This document shows positions 1 to 9,040 of a DNA stretch of 64,000 nt, one piece after another. This DNA is from Actinacidiphila acididurans (lineage in GTDB: Bacteria > Actinomycetota > Actinomycetes > Streptomycetales > Streptomycetaceae): NCBI RefSeq assembly GCF_016918855.1, contig NZ_JADKYB010000001.1, forward strand, positions 665,038 to 729,037, given 5' to 3'. Position 1 is the first letter of the stretch; each line of letters starts with the position of its first letter. The position numbers were made by a program, and so were the translations under genes. The notes beneath the pieces were generated by a model. It searched no databases and was not told the DNA's origin. It saw only the letters and a list, made by a program, of their open reading frames with translations.

Positions 1-867
1 GCCATCGACCGGCTCGGCTACCAGCCCGACGAGCGGGCCCGGCAGTTGCGCAGCGGCCGCACCGGCACCATCGGGGCGGCGGTCCGGCACATCGCCGACG
101 CCCACCCGGTGCTGCGCGCGGTCGACGAGGAGGCCCGCGAGGCGGGGCTGACGGTGGTCGCGATGTCCACCGAGGACGACGAGGTACGGGAGCGCGAGGC
201 AGTGATGTCCATGTGCCGGCGGCGCATGGACGGGATCATCATCGAGCCGATCGCCGACGGCCATCAGTACCTCCAGCCGGAGATCGACTCCGGGCTCGCG
301 GTCGTCGCCTTCGACCGGCCGGCCACCGGCGTGGAGGTGGACACCGTGCTGTCCGACAACCGCGGCGGCATCCGGCAGGCGTTCGAGCACCTGGCCGCGC
401 ACGGCCACCGCAGGATCGGCTACATCGGTGACGACGAGCGCATCTACACCGGGCGCGAGCGCGCCATCGCCTTCCGGGACTGCCTGAACGCGGCCGGCGT
501 GGGAGTGGAGGGCATGGTCCACCCCGGCCCCATCGAGACCGCCCGCATCGGGGCGGCCCTGGAGACACTGCGCGGCGGCCCGGACCCCGCCACCGCCATC
601 GTCACCGGCAACTTCTCCACCACCGTCGCCGTCATCCGCGCGCTCGGCTCCGGATACGGCGGCACCGCGCTGGTCGGCTTCGACGACTTCGGGCTGGCGG
701 ACCTGCTGCGGCCGGCCCTGACCGTGGTCGCCCAGGGCGACACCGAGATCGGCCGGACCGCGATCGAGCTCTTCCGCTCGCGCCTGGCCGAACCCGACCG
801 GCCGGTGCGGACGGTCACCGTCTCCACCACGCTGGTCGCGCGCGGCTCGGGGGAGATCAGGCCCTGA
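1..867 (+). CDS. LacI-family transcriptional regulator, 5' end missing
   Basis: The reading frame is open from the first base, so the N-terminal helix-turn-helix lies mostly outside the window. The first visible residues, AIDRLGYQPDERARQLRSG, are the hinge region that follows the HTH in LacI/GalR regulators. The rest is a periplasmic-binding-protein-like effector domain with the usual landmarks: the IIIEP strand, a DNRGGI segment, HGHRRIGYIG, and a late VGFDDF strand. About 288 residues are visible. Such regulators normally repress sugar-utilisation genes and release DNA on binding a sugar. The secreted glycosidase gene at 4289 has LacI-type operator candidates upstream and is a plausible target, but this is inference. 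A perfect hairpin spans the stop codon. Confidence 0.93.
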   Translation, partial: AIDRLGYQPDERARQLRSGRTGTIGAAVRHIADAHPVLRAVDEEAREAGLTVVAMSTEDDEVREREAVMSMCRRRMDGIIIEPIADGHQYLQPEIDSGLAVVAFDRPATGVEVDTVLSDNRGGIRQAFEHLAAHGHRRIGYIGDDERIYTGRERAIAFRDCLNAAGVGVEGMVHPGPIETARIGAALETLRGGPDPATAIVTGNFSTTVAVIRALGSGYGGTALVGFDDFGLADLLRPALTVVAQGDTEIGRTAIELFRSRLAEPDRPVRTVTVSTTLVARGSGEIRP

Positions 868-872
868 TCTCC
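852..872 (+). terminator. Hairpin spanning the LacI stop codon
   Basis: A perfect 9-bp inverted repeat (852-860 against 864-872) with a GCC loop includes the TGA stop at 865-867. No T run follows, which is common for terminators in high-GC actinomycetes. The gene meets the two-component operon tail to tail about 90 bases downstream. Confidence 0.6.
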
Positions 873-957
873 GGGAGCGGGGCGGCCCGAAAACCTCCGG
901 GAAGCAGGGTTGGTCCGGAAGGCGGTGCGGGCCGCCCGGCGCGATGCCCGGCGCCGC

Positions 958-1650
958 TCAGTCCCCGACCCGGACCAGCCCGCTCTCGTAGGCGAAGATC
1001 ACCGCGTGGATACGGTCCCGGAGGCCGAGTTTGGTCAGGATGCGGCCGAGGTGGGTCTTGACGGTGGTCTCCCCGACGAAGAGGCAGTCGGCGATCTCGC
1101 CGTTGGTCAGCCCCCGGGCCACCAGGGCGAGGACTTCCCGTTCCCGCTCGGTGAGAGCCGCCAGGCGGCCGCGCTGGGCGGGCGCGGACGCGGGGGCGTG
1201 CAGGACGAAACGCTCGACCAGGCGCCGGGTGAGCGAGGGTGCCACCATGACCTCCCCCCGCAGCACCGCCCGGACGGTCACCAGGATCTCCTCGGCGGGG
1301 GCGTCCTTGACGAGGAAGCCGTTCGCGCCGGCACGCAGGGCCGCGTAGGCGTATTCGTCGAGGTCGAAGGTGGTGACGACGAGGATCCGGGGCCCATCGG
1401 GTTGCGCGCAGAGGCGTTCGGTCGCGGCGAGCCCGTCCAGACCGGGCATGCGTACGTCCATCAGGACGAGGTCCGGCTCCAGGGCGGCCACGCCCGCGAG
1501 CGCCGCGTCGCCGTCGGCGGCCTCGCCCACCACGGTGAGATCGGGCTGGCTGTCGACGACCATGCGCAGTCCCATCCGGATCAGCTCCTGGTCGTCGCAG
1601 ATCAGCACCCGGGACACCGCCGGAGCGGCCGCGGGTGCCGGGCCGGTCAT
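958..1650 (-). CDS. NarL/LuxR-type two-component response regulator
   Basis: The protein has 230 residues. An N-terminal receiver domain (about 14-130) carries the acidic pair DD at 19-20, the phospho-acceptor Asp near 65 in LVLMDVRMPG and the conserved Lys in FLVKDAP. A C-terminal LuxR-type HTH (about 165-225) begins LTEREREVLALVARGL and continues TTVKTHLGRILTKLGL. It should bind DNA as a dimer after phosphorylation by the adjacent kinase. The ATG overlaps the kinase stop codon (ATGA), so the two are translationally coupled. The sensed signal and target genes cannot be told from sequence. Confidence 0.95.
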   Translation of the reverse strand: MTGPAPAAAPAVSRVLICDDQELIRMGLRMVVDSQPDLTVVGEAADGDAALAGVAALEPDLVLMDVRMPGLDGLAATERLCAQPDGPRILVVTTFDLDEYAYAALRAGANGFLVKDAPAEEILVTVRAVLRGEVMVAPSLTRRLVERFVLHAPASAPAQRGRLAALTEREREVLALVARGLTNGEIADCLFVGETTVKTHLGRILTKLGLRDRIHAVIFAYESGLVRVGD

Positions 1651-2933
1651 GAGGCCGCCGTGGCGGGCGCGGGTTCGGCGGGGCGCAGGGTGGCGGCGAC
1701 CCGGTAGCCGCCGCCGGGCGTGGGCCCTGCGTCGACGCTCCCGCCGTAGCGGGCGGCACGTTCGCGCATGCCGGTGATTCCACGACCGGAGGAGAGCAGC
1801 GGGGCGGGGCGCTTCGCGGCGGTTCCCCCTCCGGCCCCGGCCGAGTTCTCCACCCGGACCCGGACCAGTCGCCCGGGCCCCTCGGTACCGGTGTTGACCC
1901 GTACGTGGATCGTGGCGTCCGGCGGCGCGTGCTTGACCACGTTGGTGAGTGCCTCCTGCACGATGCGGTACGTCTGCGCCGTGAGATCCGCGGGAAGGCC
2001 GCCCCGCTCGCCGCGCAGCTCCAGCCGGGCGCGCGTGCCGCTCGTGTCGAGGCGTGCGACCAGCCGCCGCAGATCGGCCGCGAGGGAGTCGGTGGCCCCA
2101 CCGGGACGGGCGCAGGAGCCGGGATCGGAGCCGGGGCCGTCGGCCGATGCGTCCGCGCCGGGCGTACGCAGCACCTCCAGCAGCCGGCGCAGTTCGCCCA
2201 GGGCCTCACGGCCGGTCGCGCTGATGACGCCGAGGGCGCGGTCGACGGCGGCGGGGTCGGCCTGCCGCATCAGCCTGCCGCCCTCGGCGTTCAGAACCAT
2301 CACGCTCATGCTGTGCGCCAGGACGTCGTGGATCTCGCGGGCGATACGGGCCCGCTCCTCGGCGGCGGCGACCCGGGCCAGGGCGATGCGCTCGGACTCG
2401 GCCAGCACGGCCCGCCGCTCGAACTCGGCCATATAGGCCCGCCGGGCACGGACGTACTCGCCGAACACCCAGGCCCCGGCCAGCAGCAGCCCCACCGCGA
2501 GCGGGGTGAGCCAGGCACCGCGGGCGCCCGGGCCCCCGTGGACCCGCTGCCAGGCGGGAATCCACAGCAGAACACAGCCGGCGGCACACACCACCGTCGC
2601 CGCGGCGGCCCGGCGCAGGCCGCGCACCGTGAGGGTGGCCAGGACCGCGGCCAGGGCGACGGCGCCGCGTCCCAGTTCCTCTCCCCACACCTGTCCGAGG
2701 TACTGCGCCCAGAACGCGGCCAGCACCAGGGCCGCGACGAGCACCGGCCGGCGGCGGCGCCACACCAGGGGCAGCACCAGGGCGACGTACATGCCCGCCT
2801 GCACCCGGACCGGCCGCCAGTCCGGCTCCGGGCGGATCACCGGGGGCATGGCCACCAGCACGACCAGCAGGAGGTCCGTCAGCCACGGGTGGCCCCGCCG
2901 CAAGCGGGGCAGGGTCTCGATCAGCCGGTGCAC
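1647..2933 (-). CDS. Sensor histidine kinase, HisKA_3 type
   Basis: About 428 residues. The N-terminal third is hydrophobic with roughly four to five membrane segments (LLLVVLVAMPPVI, VALVLPLVW, LVAALVLAAFWAQYL and others) and no large extracellular domain, so it probably senses something in or at the membrane. A short linker leads to the dimerisation and phospho-acceptor box REIHDVLAHSMSVM (His near residue 205). The HATPase domain has the N box QEALTNVVKHA and the G box GRGITGMRERA. It is the cognate kinase of the downstream regulator. The frame is open far upstream, opposite the methyltransferase gene, but that stretch is not kinase-like. GTG at 2933 is preferred, with GTG at 2942 as the alternative. 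Confidence 0.93.
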   Translation of the reverse strand: MHRLIETLPRLRRGHPWLTDLLLVVLVAMPPVIRPEPDWRPVRVQAGMYVALVLPLVWRRRRPVLVAALVLAAFWAQYLGQVWGEELGRGAVALAAVLATLTVRGLRRAAAATVVCAAGCVLLWIPAWQRVHGGPGARGAWLTPLAVGLLLAGAWVFGEYVRARRAYMAEFERRAVLAESERIALARVAAAEERARIAREIHDVLAHSMSVMVLNAEGGRLMRQADPAAVDRALGVISATGREALGELRRLLEVLRTPGADASADGPGSDPGSCARPGGATDSLAADLRRLVARLDTSGTRARLELRGERGGLPADLTAQTYRIVQEALTNVVKHAPPDATIHVRVNTGTEGPGRLVRVRVENSAGAGGGTAAKRPAPLLSSGRGITGMRERAARYGGSVDAGPTPGGGYRVAATLRPAEPAPATAAS

Positions 2934-3057
2934 CCGCCTCACGCTACGGCCGGGGTCCGCTGCCCCACATCGTCCCGCAGGGCGTCGCGGGGTCCTCCCG
3001 CGGTCGTACGGACACCGGCCCGGGATACGACGTGCGGCCACCCGGGGCGCTTCCAGC

Positions 3058-3633
3058 ATGACCGCCATGTCGATCACCACCGAGTTCCTCAGACGGCCCC
3101 TCATGACCGGTGCCGTGGCGGCCAGTTCACGACGACTGGCGCTCGCGATGACCGAGGGCATCGGCCTGGAGCGGGCCCGGCTCGTGGCCGAACTCGGCCC
3201 GGGGACCGGGGTGTTCACCGACGCGATCCTCGCCCGGCTCGCGCCCGGCGCACGACTCGTCGCGGTCGAGCTCAACCCGGTGCTCGCGGACCGGCTGGCG
3301 GCCACCCGCCGCGACACACGGCTGACCGTGGTGCCGGGATCGGCCGCCGACCTGGCCGCCGCGGTGCGCGAACCGGTCGACGCGGTGGTCTCCGGGCTGC
3401 CGTGGACGGTCATGCCGCGGGAACGGCGCGAGCACATCCTGGACGCCGTGACCGAAGTCCTCGCGCCCGGCGGCCGGTTCACCACCTTCGCCTATCTGCA
3501 CGCGGCCTGGACCCCGCCCGCCCGTCACTTCACCGCCGAACTCGCCCACCGCTTCGACCACGTGGAGCGCTCGAGGGTGGTCTGGCCGAACCTTCCGCCC
3601 GCTTTCGTGCACCGGGCCACCCGGAAGCCCTGA
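3058..3633 (+). CDS. SAM-dependent methyltransferase, phospholipid N-methyltransferase-like
   Basis: 191 residues, no signal peptide or membrane segment. The SAM-binding motif I is LVAELGPGTGVFTDAIL near residue 40, followed by an acidic end of strand 2 (LVAVELNPVLADRL). The region VDAVVSGLPWTVMP corresponds to motif IV. The short length, the FLRRPLMTGAVAASSRRLA start and GLPW resemble rRNA dimethyladenosine and phosphatidylethanolamine N-methyltransferase relatives, so a lipid or small-molecule substrate is likely. The substrate is not proven by sequence. ATG at 3058 is taken; ATG at 3067 is also possible. It is divergent from the kinase gene and could share its promoter region. Confidence 0.85.
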   Translation: MTAMSITTEFLRRPLMTGAVAASSRRLALAMTEGIGLERARLVAELGPGTGVFTDAILARLAPGARLVAVELNPVLADRLAATRRDTRLTVVPGSAADLAAAVREPVDAVVSGLPWTVMPRERREHILDAVTEVLAPGGRFTTFAYLHAAWTPPARHFTAELAHRFDHVERSRVVWPNLPPAFVHRATRKP

Positions 3634-3833
3634 CCGCGAGCGGGCCCACGGGGGTGCGGGCCGCTACCGGGAAGGCCGCGGCCGGGAAGACCGGCGCGAG
3701 GGGTTCCGTGGCCGAGGCAGCCCGCGCTGGGTGAGTCCGCTCCTGCACATGCGCCGCTCCCGTACTGCGTCGCCCTCGACCTGTGCCGCTTCCGTACCCG
3801 CGCCGCTCCGCAGCTCGTCGAATCGGCTGTCCC

Positions 3834-3874
3834 CGCAGGTCGGCGCCAGGCCACTGGCCGGGCGCCGACCTGCG
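3834..3874. repeat. 14-bp perfect inverted repeat
   Basis: CGCAGGTCGGCGCC at 3834-3847 is repeated in inverse at 3861-3874. The 13-base loop itself contains GGCC-ACT-GGCC. It could end transcripts of the methyltransferase gene 200 bases upstream, or act as a binding site for the gene downstream. No T run follows. Confidence 0.6.
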
Positions 3875-3957
3875 GCGCGTCATCTCCCCGCGCCTTTGGA
3901 CGCTCCCGGCGAACCGTACGCGCCGGACCTCCGCAGCCCCTCGCTCGGCGGATCCGC

Positions 3958-3987
3958 TTTACAAGGGCGCCGAAGCGCCTCTATAAA
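3958..3987 (+). promoter_or_regulatory. Putative housekeeping-type promoter
   Basis: TTTACA at 3958-3963 and TATAAA at 3982-3987 are separated by 18 bases, close to the vegetative sigma factor consensus and rare in DNA this rich in GC. The spacer holds a small palindrome, GGCGC-CGAA-GCGCC (3966-3979). It faces the GH95-like gene at 4289. Confidence 0.55.
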
Positions 3988-4002
3988 CGACGGCAGATCG
4001 CT

Positions 4003-4018
4003 GAGATAACGTTCTCCC
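4003..4018 (+). promoter_or_regulatory. LacI-type operator candidate 1
   Basis: GAGATAACGTTCTCCC is centred on a CG with 6 of 8 paired positions, the layout typical of LacI/GalR operators. It sits about 15 bases after the -10 box, where a repressor would block transcription. The partner may be the LacI-family regulator at the left edge; this is inferred from position only. Confidence 0.4.
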
Positions 4019-4187
4019 GAGTCGGTGACCCGGCCCGGGAGCGCTGCGGGGACGCCGGCCGGGACGGGCCGGCTCCCCGGTTCTCCTCCCCATCCCGTGT
4101 ACGGCCGCACATGGGATCTCACCAGGCACGTCGCCGGTCGTACAGCCGCCAGGACGCCCGTTGACGCCGGTCGCGCGACAGTTTCCC

Positions 4188-4199
4188 GACAACGCTGTC
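4188..4199 (+). promoter_or_regulatory. LacI-type operator candidate 2
   Basis: GACAACGCTGTC is a CG-centred near-palindrome with 5 of 6 pairs. The wider block 4177-4199 also begins GACAG and ends CTGTC. It lies 90 bases before the glycosidase start codon. Confidence 0.35.
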
Positions 4200-4288
4200 A
4201 GGGCTGCCCGCGTCCCGGCACCGGGGAGATCCGATGTACCGCCGTCGCAGCCATGGCGGCAGCCATGGAGAGAGGCAGTGAGTACGAG

Positions 4289-7156
4289 ATGAGGCGCACA
4301 GCGCCGGCGCGACGCACCCTGGGCGCGGCCACGGCCGCCACCATGGTCGCCGCCGCCCTCACCACCGTCGTGACCACCGCCGTGGCCCGGCCCGCGGCAG
4401 CCGACCCGATCACCGCGAACCAGGGCCTGGCCACGGTCGCCAAGTACCAGGGGGTGTGGACCTCGCCCCCCACCCACCTGACCGGCGGCGACACCACCGA
4501 CGCGCCCATGATGGGCAACGGCGACGTCGGGGTCGCCGTCGGCGGCACCATCGCCAACCAGACCTTCTACCTCGGCAAGAACGACTTCTGGTCCGCCACC
4601 AGCCATGCCATCCGGCCGCTCGGCCGCATCGTGGTGTCGGCCGCGGGCCTGACCGGCTCCTCGTACAACGTGGTCCAGGACATCGGCCACGCCGAGGTCC
4701 GCGGCACCTACACCCTCGGTGGCCAGACCCTGACCACCACCAGTTGGGTGGACGCCAACACCGACATGTTCGTCACCAGCTTCTCCCTCACCGGGGGCAG
4801 CGCCCAGTCCATCGGCATCACCCTGCAGAACGGGTCCGGCGGCACCCCCACCGTGTCCACCTCCGACCACGACCTGGACGCCGACGTGGTCGCCGACGCC
4901 GGCGGCAGCGGCGACCCCCGGGCCCGGATCGCCGCCCGCACCATCGGCCAGAGCCAGACGGTCGCCGGCAACAAGATCACCCTGACCATGCAGCCGAACA
5001 CCACCTCCACCCTGGTCGCCGGCATCGTCAGCAGCGGCGACTCGGGCTCCTGGCAGTCGGCCGCCGACAGCATGGTCGACACCCTCACCCAGCAGAACGT
5101 CGCCGACCACAACGCCTCCCACCGCAGTTGGTGGAACGGCTACTGGTCCCAGTCCTACGTGCAGATCCCCGACGCGGACGTGGAGAAGAGCTGGTACGGC
5201 TCGCTCTACCTGCTCGGCAGCGTCTCCCGCACCGGCAAGTACGCACCGGGCCTGTGGGGCAACTGGATCACCGGCGCCATGAACTGGAACGGTGACTATC
5301 ACACCAACTACAACTACGAGGCGCCCTTCTACGCCGCGCTGACCACCAACCACATCGCGCAGATGGACGCCTACGACCAGCCGGTGCTGGACTGGACGAT
5401 CCGCGGCCAGCAACTCGCGCAGCAGAACGGCTTCTCGGGCGTCCTCTACACCGTGGGCATCTCGCCCGGCGGCACCAGCGCCGACACCAGCCTGCACAAC
5501 CAGAAGTCCAACGCGGCCAACCTCGCCTCGGACATGGTGATGCGCTGGGAGCAGACCCGCGACACCACCTACGCGGCCAAGGTCTACCCGTACCTGAAGC
5601 AGGTCGGCCTGTTCTGGCAGAACTACCTCACCAAAGACGCCTCGGGCACGTACACCATCACCAACGACGCGCCCCAGGAGGACAACGCCTACCCGCAGAC
5701 CAACTCCACCCTCTCGCTCGGCCTGGTGCACCTGCTGATGCAGGGCCTGGTGGACATGTCCACCGCCCTCGGCCAGGACGCCGGCACCCGCGCCACCTGG
5801 CAGGACATCGACGCCCACCTCGCCGCGCTGCCCACCATGAGTCGCAACGGCCAGACCGTCTTCCGGGAGACCTCCACCGGTGCGGACTTCGTCAACGACG
5901 GCAACGACATCGACATCCAGGCGGTCTACCCCAGCGGTCAGGTCGGCCTGGACAGCGCCGCCACCCTCCAGCAGACCGCCCGCAACACCGTCGACCAGCT
6001 CACCGCCGCCTGGCACGGCGGCAACGCGCCCGCCACCTTCTACGCCGCCGCGGCCCGGGTCGGCTACAACGCCGCGACCGTCCTGGCCAACCTGCGCACC
6101 GAGGCGACCGCGAACAGCTACCCCAACATGGCGATCCACCACAGCGGCGGCGGCATCGAGAACATCAACGTCACCACCTCCGGCCTGGACGAGATGCTGC
6201 TCCAGTCCTTCCAGCACGACATCAAGGTGTTCCCGGACTGGCCGAGCGGCACCAACGCCAAGTACGGCGACCTGCTGGCCGACGGCGGCTTTCTGATCTC
6301 CAGCAGCCTGGCCGGCAACTCCGTGCAGTACGTGCGCGCGGTCAGCCAGAAGGGCGGCACGCTCACCCTCACCAACCCCTGGCCCGGCAGCGCCCCGCAG
6401 GTCTACCGCAACGGCGCCGCGGCCGGCACCGCCTCCGGCAGCCGGATCACCCTGTCCACCTCCGCCGGGGAGACGATCACCCTCGCCCCGCCCGGCACCT
6501 CCTACGCCACCGTGCAGACCGAACTCGCCCAGCCCCTCCAGACGAGCGGCACCGGCGCGACCAGCTCGTCCTTCGCCAGCGGCCTGGAGAGCGGTGACCC
6601 GCAGCCGGCCTGGCTGGACACGGTGGACACCGCCGGGGGCAACGTCTCCGGCGTCACCGGCATCACCTCCGGCGCGGCCGGCCCCGAGACCAGCCCCCGC
6701 AGCGGCGAGCAGGCGCACACCGGGACCACCGCCCTGATGTACTCCGGCAGCGCTTCGGGCACCTCCCCGCACGCCTACCTCAAGGTCTTCGACCTCAGCG
6801 GCGCCCCGCTGGCCATCGGCACCGCGAAGACCCTGGGCTACTGGATCTTCCCGCAGTCCAACGCGACCACCCCTTGGGTGCTGGCCGGTTCCACCGAGAG
6901 CGAGTGCGTGGCCGTGGACATGGTCTTCACCGACGGCTCCACCCTGCGCGACTCAGGCGCCACCGACCAGAACGGCAACGGGATCCACCCCGCCCAGCAG
7001 TGCGGCCGGCTGACCCTCGACACCTGGAACCACGTCACCGTGAACCTCGCCGCCCACGACGCCAACAAGCAGATCGACCGCATCCTCGTCGGCTACGACC
7101 ACCCCGGCGGCAGCGGCGGCTACCGCGGCTACGTGGACGACCTGACCGTCAACTGA
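4289..7156 (+). CDS. Secreted GH95-like glycoside hydrolase with C-terminal carbohydrate-binding-like domain
   Basis: 955 residues from the ATG chosen because a typical Sec signal peptide starts there (MRRTAPARRTLGAA, hydrophobic core, cleavage near ARPAAA). The catalytic part opens with MMGNGDVGVAVGG, the GNG motif of GH95 and related (alpha/alpha)6 glycosidases, and continues to ENINVTTSGLDEMLLQSF and FPDWP, typical of the end of that fold. GH95 enzymes act on alpha-L-fucosides or alpha-L-galactosides. The last 200 residues (from FASGLESGDPQPAW) form a beta-sandwich module like those appended to secreted actinomycete glycosidases. It is probably released to digest plant or fungal polysaccharide. 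The exact substrate is unknown. Confidence 0.88.
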   Translation: MRRTAPARRTLGAATAATMVAAALTTVVTTAVARPAAADPITANQGLATVAKYQGVWTSPPTHLTGGDTTDAPMMGNGDVGVAVGGTIANQTFYLGKNDFWSATSHAIRPLGRIVVSAAGLTGSSYNVVQDIGHAEVRGTYTLGGQTLTTTSWVDANTDMFVTSFSLTGGSAQSIGITLQNGSGGTPTVSTSDHDLDADVVADAGGSGDPRARIAARTIGQSQTVAGNKITLTMQPNTTSTLVAGIVSSGDSGSWQSAADSMVDTLTQQNVADHNASHRSWWNGYWSQSYVQIPDADVEKSWYGSLYLLGSVSRTGKYAPGLWGNWITGAMNWNGDYHTNYNYEAPFYAALTTNHIAQMDAYDQPVLDWTIRGQQLAQQNGFSGVLYTVGISPGGTSADTSLHNQKSNAANLASDMVMRWEQTRDTTYAAKVYPYLKQVGLFWQNYLTKDASGTYTITNDAPQEDNAYPQTNSTLSLGLVHLLMQGLVDMSTALGQDAGTRATWQDIDAHLAALPTMSRNGQTVFRETSTGADFVNDGNDIDIQAVYPSGQVGLDSAATLQQTARNTVDQLTAAWHGGNAPATFYAAAARVGYNAATVLANLRTEATANSYPNMAIHHSGGGIENINVTTSGLDEMLLQSFQHDIKVFPDWPSGTNAKYGDLLADGGFLISSSLAGNSVQYVRAVSQKGGTLTLTNPWPGSAPQVYRNGAAAGTASGSRITLSTSAGETITLAPPGTSYATVQTELAQPLQTSGTGATSSSFASGLESGDPQPAWLDTVDTAGGNVSGVTGITSGAAGPETSPRSGEQAHTGTTALMYSGSASGTSPHAYLKVFDLSGAPLAIGTAKTLGYWIFPQSNATTPWVLAGSTESECVAVDMVFTDGSTLRDSGATDQNGNGIHPAQQCGRLTLDTWNHVTVNLAAHDANKQIDRILVGYDHPGGSGGYRGYVDDLTVN

Positions 7157-7203
7157 CCCCTTTCCGCCCGCCCTTCGGCCCATCCCGGGGGCCGACCCGA
7201 ACC

Positions 7204-7231
7204 GCCCCCGCCGTCCGCACACGGCGGGGGC
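7204..7231 (+). terminator. Hairpin after the GH95-like gene
   Basis: Perfect 11-bp stem (7204-7214 and 7221-7231) with a 6-base loop, 48 bases after the stop codon and before the next ribosome binding site. GC-rich with no T run. Confidence 0.65.
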
Positions 7232-7275
7232 ACCCTCCGTACCGCCGTCGACCCATCACCGGAGGTGCCGCGCCC

Positions 7276-8724
7276 GTGCAGCGCGTCCAGGCCGTCATGC
7301 GCGACGGCACCGTACTGACCGCCGACGTCCACCGCCCGCCGTCCGGCAGCGGCCCCTGGCCGGTGCTGCTGGCCCGCGGTCCCTACGGCAGCCGGGACCC
7401 CGGCGTGCTCGCCGCCCTCGACCCCGAGGGCGCGGCCCGGCGCGGCTTCCTGACCGTGGTCCAGGACGTACGGGGCCGCTTCGGCTCCGGCGGCATCTGG
7501 GAGCCGCTGGTCAACGAACGGGACGACGGCCACGAATCCGTACGCTGGGCCGCCGGCCTGCCCGGCTCCGACGGACGGGTGGCGATGTACGGGCCCAGCT
7601 ACCTCGGGCACGCCCAGTGGGCCGCGCTCACCGCCGGGCCGCCCGAACTCGTCGCCGTGATGCCGGAGTTCACCTGGGCCGATCCCTGCGACGGACTGGT
7701 GGCCCGCGGCGGTGTGCCCGAACTCGGCCTGGTCGCCCAGTGGACGCTGGGCCTGGCCGGCCTCGACCGGGACCGCGACGCCCTGCCGGCCACCGGGTGG
7801 CGGTCCCCGGCGCTCGCCGGGCTGCCCGTGCCCGGCCGGAGCGGTGGGCCGGACCTGCCGCACGCCCTGCCCGCCGGGAGCGGCCGACCCGCGGCCACCC
7901 TCACCGTCGCCGGCTGGTACGACGCCTTCCTCCAGGGCAGCCTCGACAATCACGTCCGGGCCCGGGAACTCGGCGGCCCGGCAACGTTGATCGTCGGCCC
8001 CTGGACGCACGGCGACCGGGCCACCGCGCTGCCCTTCGGCGCCGCCGACCTGCGCACCGCCGAACTCCACTGGCTGCACGCGGTCCTGGCCGGCCGCACG
8101 CCCCCGGGTCCCGCCGTCCGCGTCCATCTCACCGGCACCGGCCAGTGGCGCTCGTACGCCGCCTGGCCCCCGCCGTCCGTCCCGCTGACCCTGCACCTGC
8201 GCGGCGACGGGACGCTCAGCCGCACGCCCCCGCCGCACGCGGAGGCCTGGCGTACCTTCCCGTACCGCCCCGCCGACCCTGTGCCCACCCTCGGCGGCGC
8301 TCTGCTGCTCACCGACGACCACCCGGCCGGCCCCGCCGATCAGCGCCCCCTGGAGGACCGCGCCGACCTGCTGGTGTGGACCGGCGCGCCGCTGGACCGC
8401 CCCCTCACCGTCGTCGGCCGGGTCACCGCACTCCTGACCGCGCACTCTTCCGCCGACCCCGCCGACTGGGTCGTCCGGCTCACCGACGTTGCACCCGACG
8501 GCACCTCGCGCCTGGTGACCGACGGCATCACCCGCACCGCCGCCCCCGGCGGCACCGTGCCGGTCGACCTGTGGTCCACCGGCCACGTCTTCCGCCCCGG
8601 CCACCGCCTGCGGGTCCACGTCACCGCCAGCAGCTTCCCCCGCTGGTCCCCGCTCCCGACTCCGTCCGACCGCCGAGTCGCGCCCGCCTCACGGCTGATG
8701 CTGCCCGTGGTCCCCGAGCCGTAG
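7276..8724 (+). CDS. CocE/NonD family alpha/beta hydrolase (Xaa-Pro dipeptidyl-peptidase-like)
   Basis: 482 residues, GTG start set by GGAGGT nine bases upstream. No signal peptide. The alpha/beta hydrolase core has QDVRGRFGSGG and the nucleophile elbow MYGPSYLG (Ser near 108). The AGWYD segment carries the likely Asp, and VGPWTHGD the His. The second half is the jelly-roll C-terminal domain found in cocaine esterase and X-Pro dipeptidyl-peptidase relatives (WVVRLTDVAPDG, PGHRLRVHVTASSFP). Members hydrolyse esters, amides or prolyl peptides. The substrate here is unknown, and the gene is separated from its neighbours by a hairpin, so a link to the glycosidases is only positional. Confidence 0.92.
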   Translation: MQRVQAVMRDGTVLTADVHRPPSGSGPWPVLLARGPYGSRDPGVLAALDPEGAARRGFLTVVQDVRGRFGSGGIWEPLVNERDDGHESVRWAAGLPGSDGRVAMYGPSYLGHAQWAALTAGPPELVAVMPEFTWADPCDGLVARGGVPELGLVAQWTLGLAGLDRDRDALPATGWRSPALAGLPVPGRSGGPDLPHALPAGSGRPAATLTVAGWYDAFLQGSLDNHVRARELGGPATLIVGPWTHGDRATALPFGAADLRTAELHWLHAVLAGRTPPGPAVRVHLTGTGQWRSYAAWPPPSVPLTLHLRGDGTLSRTPPPHAEAWRTFPYRPADPVPTLGGALLLTDDHPAGPADQRPLEDRADLLVWTGAPLDRPLTVVGRVTALLTAHSSADPADWVVRLTDVAPDGTSRLVTDGITRTAAPGGTVPVDLWSTGHVFRPGHRLRVHVTASSFPRWSPLPTPSDRRVAPASRLMLPVVPEP

Positions 8725-9040
8725 CGCCCGGGCACCGGTACGGGGCAGGCCGGGGCGGGGAGTGGCGCTGGCGGGCGCGGCAGGCGGCGGGCCGGCTGCC
8801 GAGGGGCTGAACGTCCCTCCGGCCCCGCCGCTTTCACGGCGCCGGCCCCTGTCGGCCGAGGCCGGTTCGGCGCCGCCGGTCCGCGTCGTTGTGGTCGACC
8901 GCCGTCGCGGCGAGGGCGGGGGCGGGAGCGCCCCGGGGCCCCTGCTCCAGAAGAGGCGGAAAGGCTGGGCGTTCTCCCGAAAGCCGCCGCAGGCCGGGGC
9001 ATTTCTGTTATGCGGGCCTCCTCCGGGCGGTCTCCGGAGC
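8725..9040. other. Intergenic region before the thaumatin-like gene
   Basis: 316 bases of GC-rich sequence with open frames but no convincing gene. The end is less GC-rich (CATTTCTGTTATGC near 9000-9012) and could contain a -10 region. No strong hairpin was seen. Confidence 0.4.

Larger units (their letters stand above)
3634..4288 (+). other. Intergenic regulatory region before the GH95-like gene
   Basis: No convincing gene lies in these 655 bases, although several frames are open. The stretch contains a 14-bp perfect inverted repeat, a near-consensus promoter and two CG-centred near-palindromes of LacI type. All are listed separately. The promoter is about 300 bases from the start codon, which implies a long leader or an additional promoter nearer the gene. 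Confidence 0.6.

Noticed and set aside
2934..3485. N-terminal extension of the histidine kinase frame
   Set aside because: It would overlap the methyltransferase gene antisense and has no kinase or membrane features; family proteins start near the membrane segment at 2933.
3959..6772. 937-codon open frame on the minus strand
   Set aside because: Shadow of the GH95-like gene at 4289, with the low-complexity composition of an antisense frame.
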